Assembly: GCA_022793995.1 (NCBI GenBank)
Contig: JAAWDY010000057.1
Coordinates: 1 to 38,456 of the forward strand
Direction of reading: 5' to 3'
DNA: 38,456 nucleotides
Source: Coprococcus sp.
Lineage (GTDB): Bacteria > Bacillota > Clostridia > Lachnospirales > Lachnospiraceae
In this document: positions 7,754 to 17,024 of the stretch, one piece after another
Layout: each line of letters opens with the position of its first letter
Numbering within the stretch: the first letter of the stretch is position 1
Notes under the pieces: generated by a model
Database searches by the model: none
Told to the model about the DNA's origin: nothing
Seen by the model: the letters and a program-made list of their open reading frames with translations, nothing else
Program-made: the position numbers and the translations under genes

Positions 7754-9853
7754 TTAGATGGAAAACAGCAGTTGTTCATAGTTCGGATAAGGAAGGCAGC
7801 TGTCAGGCAGATATTCTTCCGCCGCGTCGGCGACTTTGCGGACCGCCGCCATATCGGCAAGAACCGTCTTGTGGTAGAAGAGTGCGGCAGCCTGCATATC
7901 CTCCATACCCTCCGCTTTTTTTGTATCTGCTTCCAGGATTTCTTCCGCCCGGTAGATATCCTCGTAATAGCCGCAAAGTTTTTTGAGGAGCTTTCCTTCC
8001 GCAAGGCAAGGCAGGTCTTCTATGGCGGCTTTCTTGCTCTGGATCGAGCAGGAAATCTCGTCGGAATAGGACATCAGCGCTGGTAGGAAGTCGCGCCGTA
8101 TCATGTCCTGCAGGGTCTTTGCCTCAATGTGGAGGGCTTTGCAGTAATTTTCCAGAAGGATCTCATATCTGGAGAAAATTTCCGTTCTTGTAAAAATGTG
8201 ATGCTTCTCGAATAATTCAATGTTACTCTCCGCGATGAAACGGGGCAGAGCCTCTGGCGTGGATTTCAAATTGAACAGTCTGCGTTTTTTCGCTTCTTCC
8301 ACCCATTCGTCCGTGTATCCATTGCCATTGAAGACCACCTTTTTATGTTTGAGGATCGCGCGTTTAACCAATTCGTGTACGGCCGAGTCCATTTCGTCGA
8401 GAGGTGTGTCCTTCAGTTCGTCATAGAACTGGCTTAAGGCCTCTGCAACCGCGGTATTGAGTACGATATTCGGAGTAGCCACGGACACGGAAGAGCCAAG
8501 GCTTCTGAATTCAAATTTATTGCCGGTAAAAGCAAACGGGGAGGTTCGGTTCCGATCGGTATTATCTTTTGTAAAATGTGGAAGCACGGTCGCGCCTGTT
8601 TCCATCTGAACCTTCTGCTGCTTGCCGAAGTAAGTATCGTGCTCAATAGAATCCAGGGCCGCAGTCAGTTCATCGCCGAGGAAAATGGAGATGATCGCCG
8701 GAGGAGCTTCGTTTGCCCCAAGCCTGTGGTCGTTTCCCGCGCTGGCAACCGAGATCCGCATTAGATCTGCATATTCATCCACCGCTTTGATGACCGCCAT
8801 CAGAAATACCAAAAACTGGGTATTTTCTGCGGGCGTGCGGCCCGGGTCAAGCAGGTTCACGCCGGTGTCCGTAATCATGGACCAGTTATTGTGTTTCCCG
8901 GAACCATTGATTCCTTCAAACGGTTTTTCATGGAGCAGACACACCAGTCCATGTCTGTCCGCAACCGTTTTCATGATTTCCATGGTGAGCTGATTGTGAT
9001 CCACTGCGATATTGGCGGTATCGAAGATGGGGGCAAGTTCGTGCTGCGCCGGAGCGACTTCATTATGTTTGGTCTTGGCGGGAATGCCCAGTTTCCACAG
9101 CTCTTCATCCAACTCATGCATGTATGCAGAGATACGCGGTTTGATGGAACCAAAATAGTGATCTTCCAATTCCTGCCCTTTGGGCGGCATTGCGCCGAGC
9201 AGCGTCCTTCCGGTGAAGATTAAATCTTTCCTTTTCTGGTACAATTCTTTATCGACCAGGAAATATTCCTGCTCCGGTCCGATCGTTGTGGATACGCTAT
9301 GTACGTCCGTGTGTCCCAGAAGGTTTAGGATCTTGACCGCTTCGTTATTTAATGTCTCCATAGAGCGCAAAAGAGGAGTCTTTTTGTCCAGCGCCTCGCC
9401 TGTATAAGAGCAAAAAGCGGTGGGAATGTAGAGCGTTCCATCCTTAATAAAAGCGGGAGAAGTAGGATCCCAGGCAGTGTATCCTCTTGCCTCAAAGGTG
9501 GCCCTGAGTCCTCCGGAGGGGAAGCTGGAAGCATCCGGCTCCCCTTTTACCAGCTCTTTGCCGGAGAAATCCATGATAATCTGGCCGTTTTCCACCGGAG
9601 TGATGAAACTGTCATGCTTTTCAGCGGTAAAACCAGTCATGGGCTGGAACCAGTGTGTGAAATGGGTGGCGCCGTTTTCGACAGCCCATTCTTTCATCGC
9701 GACCGCAACGGAATTTGCTACATCCAGTTCCAGATGGGTATTGTTCTTGAGGGTTTTGCGAAGCGCCTTATAGATATCCTTGGGCAGTTTTTCGCGCATC
9801 ACCTTGTCATTGAAGACCAGGCTGCCATAAATTTCAGGAATATTCTTTGTCAT
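7754..9853 (-). CDS. glnN: glutamine synthetase type III
   Basis: ATP-dependent synthesis of glutamine from glutamate and ammonia. Type III enzymes are large (about 700 residues) dodecamers unrelated in length to GlnA; this one has 699. I chose ATG 9853 (MTKNIPEIYGSLVF), preceded by AAAGGAGA, over an upstream in-frame ATG at 9934 that would lie inside the terminator hairpin. Visible family motifs: THWFQPMTGFTAEKHDSF, KHNEVAPAQHELAPIF, EGINGSGKHNNWSM and GANEAPPAI (substrate and metal sites). The C-terminal 150 residues are the helical type III extension. It heads a likely glnN-purF transcript and is divergent from gltB, so ammonia fixation and glutamine use are grouped together. Confidence 0.96.
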   Translation of the reverse strand: MTKNIPEIYGSLVFNDKVMREKLPKDIYKALRKTLKNNTHLELDVANSVAVAMKEWAVENGATHFTHWFQPMTGFTAEKHDSFITPVENGQIIMDFSGKELVKGEPDASSFPSGGLRATFEARGYTAWDPTSPAFIKDGTLYIPTAFCSYTGEALDKKTPLLRSMETLNNEAVKILNLLGHTDVHSVSTTIGPEQEYFLVDKELYQKRKDLIFTGRTLLGAMPPKGQELEDHYFGSIKPRISAYMHELDEELWKLGIPAKTKHNEVAPAQHELAPIFDTANIAVDHNQLTMEIMKTVADRHGLVCLLHEKPFEGINGSGKHNNWSMITDTGVNLLDPGRTPAENTQFLVFLMAVIKAVDEYADLMRISVASAGNDHRLGANEAPPAIISIFLGDELTAALDSIEHDTYFGKQQKVQMETGATVLPHFTKDNTDRNRTSPFAFTGNKFEFRSLGSSVSVATPNIVLNTAVAEALSQFYDELKDTPLDEMDSAVHELVKRAILKHKKVVFNGNGYTDEWVEEAKKRRLFNLKSTPEALPRFIAESNIELFEKHHIFTRTEIFSRYEILLENYCKALHIEAKTLQDMIRRDFLPALMSYSDEISCSIQSKKAAIEDLPCLAEGKLLKKLCGYYEDIYRAEEILEADTKKAEGMEDMQAAALFYHKTVLADMAAVRKVADAAEEYLPDSCLPYPNYEQLLFSI

Positions 9854-9908
9854 ACTATTTGTCTCCTTTCGGGTCTGCTTTTGTCTTAAAACAGATAATA
9901 AAACAAAA

Positions 9909-9943
9909 AAAGGCACTTCGGAGATTGTCTCCAAAGCGCCTTT
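9909..9943 (-). terminator. intrinsic terminator inside the glnN leader (putative attenuator)
   Basis: Read on the minus strand, AAAGGCGCTTTGGAGA pairs with TCTCCGAAGTGCCTTT around a CAA loop (one mismatch) and is followed by TTTTTGTTTTATT. It lies between the glnN promoter and the glnN start, so it would stop transcription before the gene unless overcome. Confidence 0.75.
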
Positions 9944-9957
9944 GCTTTACTTTTCGC

Positions 9958-9986
9958 ATGATACACGCCTTTTTTTCCTTTGTCAA
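9958..9986 (-). promoter_or_regulatory. consensus promoter for glnN-purF
   Basis: On the minus strand, TTGACA (9986-9981) and TATCAT (9963-9958) are exactly 17 bases apart. The predicted start near 9951 leaves only about 8 bases before the terminator hairpin and about 100 bases to the glnN start. Confidence 0.75.
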
Positions 9987-10006
9987 GTCCTTTTTTGAAA
10001 AAAAAC

Positions 10007-10035
10007 TTTACAAATCCAGATAAATGCGGTAGACT
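10007..10035 (+). promoter_or_regulatory. putative promoter for gltB-gltD
   Basis: TTTACA (10007-10012) and TAGACT (10030-10035) with a 17-base spacer, divergent from the glnN promoter with -35 boxes about 20 bases apart. It implies a leader of about 125 bases before gltB. Confidence 0.5.
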
Positions 10036-10097
10036 ATACCCCGTGAAAAATGAATGAAGCATGAGAGTATGGCAAAGGCGTCACAGAACTTGTACCA

Positions 10098-10150
10098 GCA
10101 TACGTCCGTATGGAACAGTATGCCTTACAGGGATCTTTGGCGTCTTTTTT
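10098..10150 (+). promoter_or_regulatory. alternative hairpins and U-tract in the gltB leader
   Basis: CATAC (10099-10103) can pair with GTATG at 10108-10112. Alternatively GCATAC (10098-10103) can pair with GTATGC (10118-10123); the two folds exclude each other. ATGCC (10120-10124) can pair with GGCGT (10139-10143), followed by CTTTTTT (10144-10150), a weak terminator-like shape that the second fold would block. The stems are short, so this is a suggestion only. Confidence 0.3.
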
Positions 10151-10166
10151 GTGAGGAGGAATATCT

Positions 10167-13100
10167 ATGGCAGGACAGCAAAGAAACAGCGGGCTTTACA
10201 GTCCCAAATTTGAACATGATAATTGTGGTATTGGTGCGGTGGTCCATATAAAAGGGAAAAGAAGCCATCAGATCGTTGCGGACGCACTGAAGATCGTGGA
10301 GAATCTGGAGCACCGGGCAGGCAAGGACGCAGAAGGAAAGACTGGCGACGGAGTGGGTATTTTGACGCAGATATCGCATCGTTTTTTTGAAAAGGTATGT
10401 AAAGAATGCCAGATCGAGATTGGCGGGGAGCGGGAATACGGCGTGGGGATGTTCTTTTTTCCGCAGAATGAGCTGAAACGCAGTCAGGCGAAAAAGATGT
10501 TTGAAATCATTGTAGAGAAGGAAGGCATGGAATTTCTAGGATGGAGAAATGTGCCGACCGTGCCGGAAGTCCTGGGACAAAAGGCCAGGGAATGTATGCC
10601 TGTGATCTGCCAGGCCTTTGTCAAGAAGCCAAAAGGGGTGGATAAGGGGCTGGATTTCGACCGGAAGCTGTATGTGGTGCGCCGGGTGTTTGAGCAGAGC
10701 AATGACAATACGTATGTTCCGTCCTTATCCAGCAGGACCATTGTCTATAAAGGGATGTTCCTGGTAGGACAGCTCCGTACCTTTTTCCGGGATCTGCAGG
10801 ATACGGATTATGATTCCGCGATTGCCATCGTGCATTCCCGGTTTTCCACGAATACCAATCCAAGCTGGGAGAGGGCGCACCCGAACCGTTTTATTGTACA
10901 TAACGGCGAGATCAATACGATCAAAGGAAATGCGGATAAAATGCTGGCGCGGGAGGAGACGATGTCTACGCCTGGGTTTTCCGCGGATGATTTGACAAAG
11001 GTGCTTCCTGTGGTAAATACCAGCGGTTCCGATTCCGCGATGCTGGATAATACATTGGAGTTTCTGGTAATGAGCGGCATGGAGCTTCCTCTGGCAGTAA
11101 TGATTACGATCCCGGAGCCATGGACGCACAATGATACGATTTCCCAGGAGGGTCGGGATTTTTACCAATATTATGCAACGATGATGGAGCCGTGGGACGG
11201 ACCGGCATCGATTTTGTTTTCCGACGGGGATTCTATGGGGGCAGTATTGGATCGGAACGGGCTTCGGCCTTCCCGTTACTACATTACGGATGACGACAGG
11301 CTGATTCTTTCCTCCGAAGTGGGCGCGCTGGAAATCCCGGCGGAGCACATTTTGAAAAAAGAACGCCTGCACCCGGGGAAGATCCTGCTTGTGGACACAG
11401 CCGTCGGAAGGGTCATGGAAGATGAAGAGATCAAAGAACGGTATGCCAAGAAGGAGCCTTACGGTGAATGGCTGGATACCAACCTTGTCACATTAAAGGA
11501 GCTGAAGATCCCGAACGAAAAGATTCCTTCTTATACCAAGGAGGAGAGGGCGAGGCTCCAGAAAGCGTTCGGCTATACCTGGGAAGAATGCCGGAACGGG
11601 ATCTGTGCCATGGCGCTCACCGGAAGCGAGGAGATCGGGGCCATGGGAGTGGACACGCCTCTAGCGGTCCTTTCCAAAGAATATCAGCCGTTATTTTACT
11701 ATTTTAAACAATTATTCGCGCAGGTCACGAACCCGCCGATCGACGCGATCCGGGAGAAGATCGTGACTTCCACTACAGTGTATGTAGGGAAGAACGGCAA
11801 CCTTCTGGAAGAAAAGCCGGAGAACTGCCAGGTCTTAAAAATCCACAATCCGATTCTCACAGATCTTGATATGCTGAAGATCAGGACCATGAAAAGACCT
11901 GGGTTCAAGGTGGCGACAGTGCCTATTATTTTTTACAAAAGCACGCCTATGGACAGGGTTCTGGAGCATCTTTTCGTGCAGGTGGATAAGGCGTACCGGG
12001 AAGGCGCGAATATCCTGGTGCTTTCCGACCGGGGAGTGGACGAAAACCACGTGGCAATCCCTTCTTTGCTGGCGGTATCCGCGGTACATAAGCATCTTGT
12101 CAAGACGAAAAAATGTACGGCGCTTTCCATCGTATTGGAATCCGGCGAGCCGAGGGAAGTGCACCATTTTGCAGCCCTGCTGGGATACGGAGCAAGCGCG
12201 GTAAATCCATATCTGGCGCATGCGACTATTGCAGAGCTGATGGAAGAGGGGCTTGTAAATAAAGATTATTATGCGGCGGTGAACGATTACGACCATGCCA
12301 TTTTAAGCGGGATCGTGAAAATTGCCTCCAAAATGGGGATTTCCACCATACAGTCCTACCAGGGCAGCCAGATTTTCGAGGCGGTCGGCATTTCCAGGGA
12401 TGTGATCGACCGATACTTTACGGGGACGGTCAGCCGAGTGGGAGGTATTACCTTAAAAGATATTGCGGCGCAGACGGACGTGCAGCATTCCCGGGCGTTT
12501 GATCCGCTGGGGCTGAAAAGCGATCTTACCTGGTCCAGTGTGGGGCGGCATAAGATGCGAAGCCAGGGCGAAGAGCACCGATACGACCCGCGTACCATCC
12601 ATCTTTTGCAGCAGTCCACCAGAGAAGGAAGCTATGAAAAGTTTGTGGAGTATACGAAGCTGGTGGATAAAGAGGATACAGGGTATCTGCGGAGCCTGAT
12701 GGATTTTGTCTATCCGAAGGAAGGGGTGCCAATCGAAGAGGTGGAGAGCGTGGAATCCATTGTGAGACGGTTTAAGACCGGTGCCATGTCCTACGGCTCT
12801 ATCTCTGAGGAGGCGCACGAGGCGCTTGCCGTTGCCATGAACCGTCTACACGGGAAGTCTAACAGCGGCGAGGGCGGCGAGAGCGAGGAACGTCTGGAAT
12901 CCGCGGGAACAGACCGCGACAGAAGCTCTGCCATCAAGCAGGTGGCGAGCGGGCGGTTCGGGGTCACGAGCCGCTACCTGGTAAGTGCAAAAGAGATTCA
13001 GATCAAGATGGCACAGGGCGCAAAACCCGGCGAGGGCGGACATCTTCCAGCGAAAAAGGTATATCCCTGGATCGCAAAGACTCGTCATTCCACACCGGGG

Positions 13101-14717
13101 GTGAGTCTGATCTCACCGCCGCCCCATCACGATATCTATTCGATCGAAGATTTGGCACAGCTTATCTATGATCTGAAAAATGCAAATAAGTATGCCCGCA
13201 TTTCCGTGAAACTGGTGTCCGAGTCAGGAGTAGGAACTGTTGCGGCCGGCGTTGCAAAAGCCGGCGCGCAGGTCATCCTGATCTCCGGATACGACGGCGG
13301 GACGGGTGCGGCTCCCATCAGTTCCATCCACAACGCGGGTCTGCCCTGGGAACTGGGGCTTGCGGAGACACATCAGACCCTCCTTGCGAACGGACTGAGA
13401 AACCAGGTCGTGATCGAGACGGACGGTAAGCTGATGAGCGGGCGGGATGTGGCGATTGCGGCTCTTTTGGGAGCGGAGGAATTCGGGTTCGCCACAGCGC
13501 CTCTGGTAACCTTGGGATGCGTGATGATGCGTGTCTGCAACCTGGACACCTGCCCCATGGGGATTGCGACCCAAAATCCTGAGCTGAGAAAACGTTTTAT
13601 GGGAAAACCGGAGTATGTGGAGAATTTCATGCTCTTTATCGCAAGACAGCTCCGGGAATATATGGCAAAACTGGGCGTCAGAACCGTAGAAGAGATGGTA
13701 GGGCGCACGGACCTGTTGAAGAAAAAGGATACCCTGACAGAGCAGGAAGCAAAGGTGGATTTAAGCCTAATCTTGGACAGCGCTGGCGATATGGGACGGA
13801 AGAACTCTGTATTTGACCCAGCATGCGCCTATGATTTCAAGCTGGAGGGCACGAAGGATGAGAAAGAGCTGCTCGCAAAGAAGGAACTGCGCCGGGCAGT
13901 CGCGGAAGGGGCGAAGGCAGAGTACCGCGTAAAATTGACGAATACGGACCGTACATTCGGAACCTTGCTCGGTTCTGAAATCACCAGGCAGCATCCCGAA
14001 GGACTAAAGAGCGATACAATCAAGGTCCACTGCGAAGGCGCGGGAGGGCAGAGCTTCGGGGCGTTCCTTCCAAAAGGGCTGACCCTCTCTTTATGCGGAG
14101 ACTCGAACGATTATTTCGGGAAAGGCCTTTCCGGCGGAAAGCTTGCAATCTTTGCGCCTAAAAAGGCAAAGTTTATCCCAGAGGAGAATATCATCATTGG
14201 AAATGTGGCGCTTTACGGCGCGACCAGTGGAGAAGCCTACATCGCGGGAATAGCGGGAGAGAGGTTCTGCGTACGGAACTCCGGCGCGACTGCGGTAGTA
14301 GAAGGCGTGGGCGAACACGGATGTGAGTATATGACAGGCGGACGCGTGGTCGTCCTAGGGTCCGTGGGTAAGAATTTCGCGGCAGGCATGAGCGGCGGGA
14401 TCGCCTATGTGCTGGACGAAGGCAGCCGTCTTTACCGGAATCTGAATAAAGAGATGGTCCTTACAGAAAAGGTGGAGACCAAGTTCGACCGGGAGGAGCT
14501 GCGCGGCATGATCGAGGCGCATGTGGCTCATACCGGATCCGGGAAAGGAAGACGGATACTGGAGGATTTTGAAGGATATCTGCCAAAATTCAAAAAGATC
14601 ATTCCGGGTGATTACAAGCGTGTGATGCAGCTCTCTTCCCAGTTTGAGGAACAGGGCATGAGCAGGGAGAAAGCGCAGATTGAGGCTTTCTACGCCAGCA
14701 TCGAGGAGAAAGCATAG
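10167..14717 (+). CDS. gltB: glutamate synthase large subunit
   Basis: Transfers the amide of glutamine to 2-oxoglutarate to give two glutamates (GOGAT). 1516 residues, the normal full length. Domains in order: propeptide 1-19, then C20 (DNCGIGAVV), the glutaminase nucleophile; class II amidotransferase to about 430; central domain about 460-750; FMN-binding synthase domain about 800-1190; GXGXG beta-helix about 1250-1460. The [3Fe-4S] cysteines are C1118, C1124 and C1129 (GCVMMRVCNLDTCPMGIATQ). The start follows GAGGAGGAATATCT. It lies 34 bases upstream of gltD and is divergent from glnN, completing the GS-GOGAT pathway. The intact N-terminal glutaminase domain and the gltD partner mark it as a bacterial NADPH-type enzyme. 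Confidence 0.97.
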   Translation: MAGQQRNSGLYSPKFEHDNCGIGAVVHIKGKRSHQIVADALKIVENLEHRAGKDAEGKTGDGVGILTQISHRFFEKVCKECQIEIGGEREYGVGMFFFPQNELKRSQAKKMFEIIVEKEGMEFLGWRNVPTVPEVLGQKARECMPVICQAFVKKPKGVDKGLDFDRKLYVVRRVFEQSNDNTYVPSLSSRTIVYKGMFLVGQLRTFFRDLQDTDYDSAIAIVHSRFSTNTNPSWERAHPNRFIVHNGEINTIKGNADKMLAREETMSTPGFSADDLTKVLPVVNTSGSDSAMLDNTLEFLVMSGMELPLAVMITIPEPWTHNDTISQEGRDFYQYYATMMEPWDGPASILFSDGDSMGAVLDRNGLRPSRYYITDDDRLILSSEVGALEIPAEHILKKERLHPGKILLVDTAVGRVMEDEEIKERYAKKEPYGEWLDTNLVTLKELKIPNEKIPSYTKEERARLQKAFGYTWEECRNGICAMALTGSEEIGAMGVDTPLAVLSKEYQPLFYYFKQLFAQVTNPPIDAIREKIVTSTTVYVGKNGNLLEEKPENCQVLKIHNPILTDLDMLKIRTMKRPGFKVATVPIIFYKSTPMDRVLEHLFVQVDKAYREGANILVLSDRGVDENHVAIPSLLAVSAVHKHLVKTKKCTALSIVLESGEPREVHHFAALLGYGASAVNPYLAHATIAELMEEGLVNKDYYAAVNDYDHAILSGIVKIASKMGISTIQSYQGSQIFEAVGISRDVIDRYFTGTVSRVGGITLKDIAAQTDVQHSRAFDPLGLKSDLTWSSVGRHKMRSQGEEHRYDPRTIHLLQQSTREGSYEKFVEYTKLVDKEDTGYLRSLMDFVYPKEGVPIEEVESVESIVRRFKTGAMSYGSISEEAHEALAVAMNRLHGKSNSGEGGESEERLESAGTDRDRSSAIKQVASGRFGVTSRYLVSAKEIQIKMAQGAKPGEGGHLPAKKVYPWIAKTRHSTPGVSLISPPPHHDIYSIEDLAQLIYDLKNANKYARISVKLVSESGVGTVAAGVAKAGAQVILISGYDGGTGAAPISSIHNAGLPWELGLAETHQTLLANGLRNQVVIETDGKLMSGRDVAIAALLGAEEFGFATAPLVTLGCVMMRVCNLDTCPMGIATQNPELRKRFMGKPEYVENFMLFIARQLREYMAKLGVRTVEEMVGRTDLLKKKDTLTEQEAKVDLSLILDSAGDMGRKNSVFDPACAYDFKLEGTKDEKELLAKKELRRAVAEGAKAEYRVKLTNTDRTFGTLLGSEITRQHPEGLKSDTIKVHCEGAGGQSFGAFLPKGLTLSLCGDSNDYFGKGLSGGKLAIFAPKKAKFIPEENIIIGNVALYGATSGEAYIAGIAGERFCVRNSGATAVVEGVGEHGCEYMTGGRVVVLGSVGKNFAAGMSGGIAYVLDEGSRLYRNLNKEMVLTEKVETKFDREELRGMIEAHVAHTGSGKGRRILEDFEGYLPKFKKIIPGDYKRVMQLSSQFEEQGMSREKAQIEAFYASIEEKA

Positions 14718-14751
14718 TTACAGAGGTTTGGGAAAGGACAGGGTGTAAATC

Positions 14752-16236
14752 ATGGGAAAACCAACAGGATTTTTGGAATACGAGCGCAGGGAGGGAAGCG
14801 TCGTCCCTCCGGCGGAACGAATAAAGAATTTCAGAGAATTTCACGAAAGTCTATCAGGGGAGGAGCAGCGTATCCAGGGGGCGCGTTGTATGGAATGCGG
14901 CGTGCCCTTCTGCCAGGCGGGCGTGATGATCTCCGGTATGGCGTCGGGCTGTCCGCTCCATAATCTGGTGCCGGAGATAAACGACCTGGTGTACCACGGC
15001 AATTTTGAGCAGGCGTATGTGAGGCTGTCTAAGACCCATTGCTTCCCGGAATTTACCTCCAGGGTATGTCCAGCATTGTGTGAGGCGGCATGTACCTGCA
15101 ATCTGCATACAGAGCCGGTGGCGACAAAGGCTAATGAAAGAGCTGTGATCGAGTATGCTTTTTCACACGGCCTGGTAAAGGCAGAGCCTCCCGCGTTAAG
15201 GACCGGGAAAAGGGTTGCTGTGGTCGGAAGCGGACCGGCAGGGCTTGCGGCGGCAATGCAGCTCAACAGCAGGGGACATCGGGTGACAGTCTATGAACGG
15301 AGCGACAGGCCAGGCGGACTTCTCCGGTATGGAATCCCGAACATGAAGCTGGAAAAGAGCGTTATTGACAGAAGGATTGATTTGATGAAAGAAGAGGGCA
15401 TTGAATTTATCTGCAATGTAGATGTGGGAAAGGACATCGCGGGAAAGGAGCTGACGGACCGGTACGACCGTGTGATTCTGGCGTGCGGAGCCTCCCATCC
15501 AAGGGATATTCCGGTTCCAGGAAGAGACGCCAGGGGAATCTTTTTCGCAGTGGATTTTCTAAAGACGGTGACAAAGACACTACTGGACAGCGAATTTAAG
15601 AACGTACCGTATGAGCTTGCAAAAGGAAGACAGGTGCTTGTCATCGGGGGCGGGGACACGGGAAACGACTGTGTGGGAACCGCCATCCGGCTGGGGGCAA
15701 AGGGCGTCGTCCAATTGGAGATGATGCCTAAGCCGCCGGAGACGAGGACAGAGCAGAATCCCTGGCCGGAATGGCCGAAGGTGCTGAAGACAGATTACGG
15801 ACAGGAGGAGGCAATTGACCGGTTCGGATGCGATCCCCGTATCTATCAGACCACGGTGACGGAATTTTTAAAGGATAAAGAAGGGAAGGTATGCGGGGCG
15901 AAGCTTGTGGGACTGGCGCCGAAACAGGATAAAAAGACCGGGCGTATCTCCATGATTCCTGTTGCAGGAAGCGAACAGGAGATCAAGACGGATCTGGTGC
16001 TTATCGCAGCGGGATTTCTGGGAGCAGAGGCTTATGCGGCGGACAGCTTTGGAGTGAAACGTGATTCGCGGACGAATGTGGAGACCCCTTCCGGTTCGCA
16101 CCAGACGAACGTGGAGCGCGTTTTTACCGCGGGCGACATGCACAGAGGGCAGTCTCTGGTGGTGTGGGCGGTCGCGGAAGGAAGAGAAGCCGCCAGAGAG
16201 GTGGACGAGTCCCTGATGGGGTACACCAATTTGTAG
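14752..16236 (+). CDS. gltD: glutamate synthase small subunit
   Basis: FAD- and iron-sulfur-containing subunit that passes electrons from NADPH to GltB. 494 residues. The N-terminal Fe-S region has cysteines C46, C49, C54 and C67 (CMECGVPFC, GCPLH) plus C106, C110, C114 and C116 (VCPALCEAACTC). The FAD dinucleotide fold is VVGSGPAGLAAA (about 158-169). The NADPH fold is VIGGGDTGNDC (about residue 300). The C-terminus has the usual TAGDMHRGQSLVVWAVAEGR. The start is preceded by AAAGGA about 15 bases upstream, a rather long distance. The last 205 bases are also read antisense by the convergent glycosyltransferase gene. Confidence 0.97.
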   Translation: MGKPTGFLEYERREGSVVPPAERIKNFREFHESLSGEEQRIQGARCMECGVPFCQAGVMISGMASGCPLHNLVPEINDLVYHGNFEQAYVRLSKTHCFPEFTSRVCPALCEAACTCNLHTEPVATKANERAVIEYAFSHGLVKAEPPALRTGKRVAVVGSGPAGLAAAMQLNSRGHRVTVYERSDRPGGLLRYGIPNMKLEKSVIDRRIDLMKEEGIEFICNVDVGKDIAGKELTDRYDRVILACGASHPRDIPVPGRDARGIFFAVDFLKTVTKTLLDSEFKNVPYELAKGRQVLVIGGGDTGNDCVGTAIRLGAKGVVQLEMMPKPPETRTEQNPWPEWPKVLKTDYGQEEAIDRFGCDPRIYQTTVTEFLKDKEGKVCGAKLVGLAPKQDKKTGRISMIPVAGSEQEIKTDLVLIAAGFLGAEAYAADSFGVKRDSRTNVETPSGSHQTNVERVFTAGDMHRGQSLVVWAVAEGREAAREVDESLMGYTNL

Positions 16237-16991
16237 CAGATGCAACGAGGGAAAGAAGGCAGATTAGAAACATTGCCTTCTTTCAGAATGATATCCGCCT
16301 TTTCTTCAGAAAGCTTACCGCATTTTACCATCCGTCGAAGGACGACCTTCATCCGTTTCAGGGCAAGGTCAGGATTGGCGTTCAGGGAATAAGCGGAGGG
16401 TGCGTTGGGGAGTCCTGCCAGCATGACCGCTTCATAATCTGTAAGGTCAGAAGGCAGCTTCCCGAAATACCCTTCGGCGGCGTCATGGATGCCGTAGTAC
16501 CCATTACCGAAATAGATCGTATTGACATAGATCTCAAACAGTTCTTCCTTGCTGTATTCTTCTTCTAATGCAAAGGCGGCGAATACTTCCGCAGCTTTTC
16601 GTTCAATCCGCTTTTCTTGTGTAAACAACAAGTTCTTAGCGATCTGCTGAGTGATCGTACTCCCGCCTTCCGCCAGGGATAAGGACCGGAGATCGGTCCA
16701 TACTGCCCGGCAGATCGAAACAGGGTCAATACCAAAGTGAGATTCAAACCGCTTGTCCTCCGCTGAGATGACAGCATCAATGTAGATCGAGGGCAGATCG
16801 TCATATTTGATAAAATAATCCTGCTCCTGGATGGCTGAGATCCTTTCTGAGATCGGTTTTTCTTCGATCGCTTTTTTGTACATGTTGTATCCTTTCACGC
16901 CGAAATATCCGCCGGCCAGGAGCAGGACCACCAGGACAAATGCCAGAATGGAAAATATGCTGTTTCGTATAAACCGGAAGAAATGTTTCAT
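16032..16991 (-). CDS. mtgA: monofunctional peptidoglycan glycosyltransferase (GT51)
   Basis: Polymerises lipid II into glycan strands. 319 residues: one N-terminal membrane anchor (about 11-35), then a GT51 domain (about 60-225) with catalytic E78 in SAEDKRFESHFGIDP, EGGSTITQQIAKNL and NTIYFGNGYYGI. There is no transpeptidase domain. The start ATG 16991 follows AAAGGAGATGATG. Residues from about 252 on (68 residues) are encoded by the antisense of gltD. They are rich in Ser, Arg and Cys and look unlike the family, so the natural stop was probably lost. It is the last gene of the minus-strand kinase/ABC block. The symbol is by family analogy. Confidence 0.88.
   Translation of the reverse strand: MKHFFRFIRNSIFSILAFVLVVLLLAGGYFGVKGYNMYKKAIEEKPISERISAIQEQDYFIKYDDLPSIYIDAVISAEDKRFESHFGIDPVSICRAVWTDLRSLSLAEGGSTITQQIAKNLLFTQEKRIERKAAEVFAAFALEEEYSKEELFEIYVNTIYFGNGYYGIHDAAEGYFGKLPSDLTDYEAVMLAGLPNAPSAYSLNANPDLALKRMKVVLRRMVKCGKLSEEKADIILKEGNVSNLPSFPRCICYKLVYPIRDSSTSLAASLPSATAHTTRDCPLCMSPAVKTRSTFVWCEPEGVSTFVRESRFTPKLSAA
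16251..16284 (+). terminator. hairpin after gltD
   Basis: A perfect 11-bp stem GAAAGAAGGCA / TGCCTTCTTTC with a 12-base loop starts 14 bases after the gltD stop. There is no strong T-run after it, only the T-rich right arm. It lies inside the coding frame of the convergent glycosyltransferase. Confidence 0.5.
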
Positions 16992-17024
16992 AGAATCATC
17001 ATCTCCTTTTATCTTTTGCTATTT

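Noticed and set aside
10054..10251. Possible leader peptide frame upstream of gltB
   Set aside because: It has no ribosome site and runs into gltB in another frame; it lacks a run of regulatory codons.
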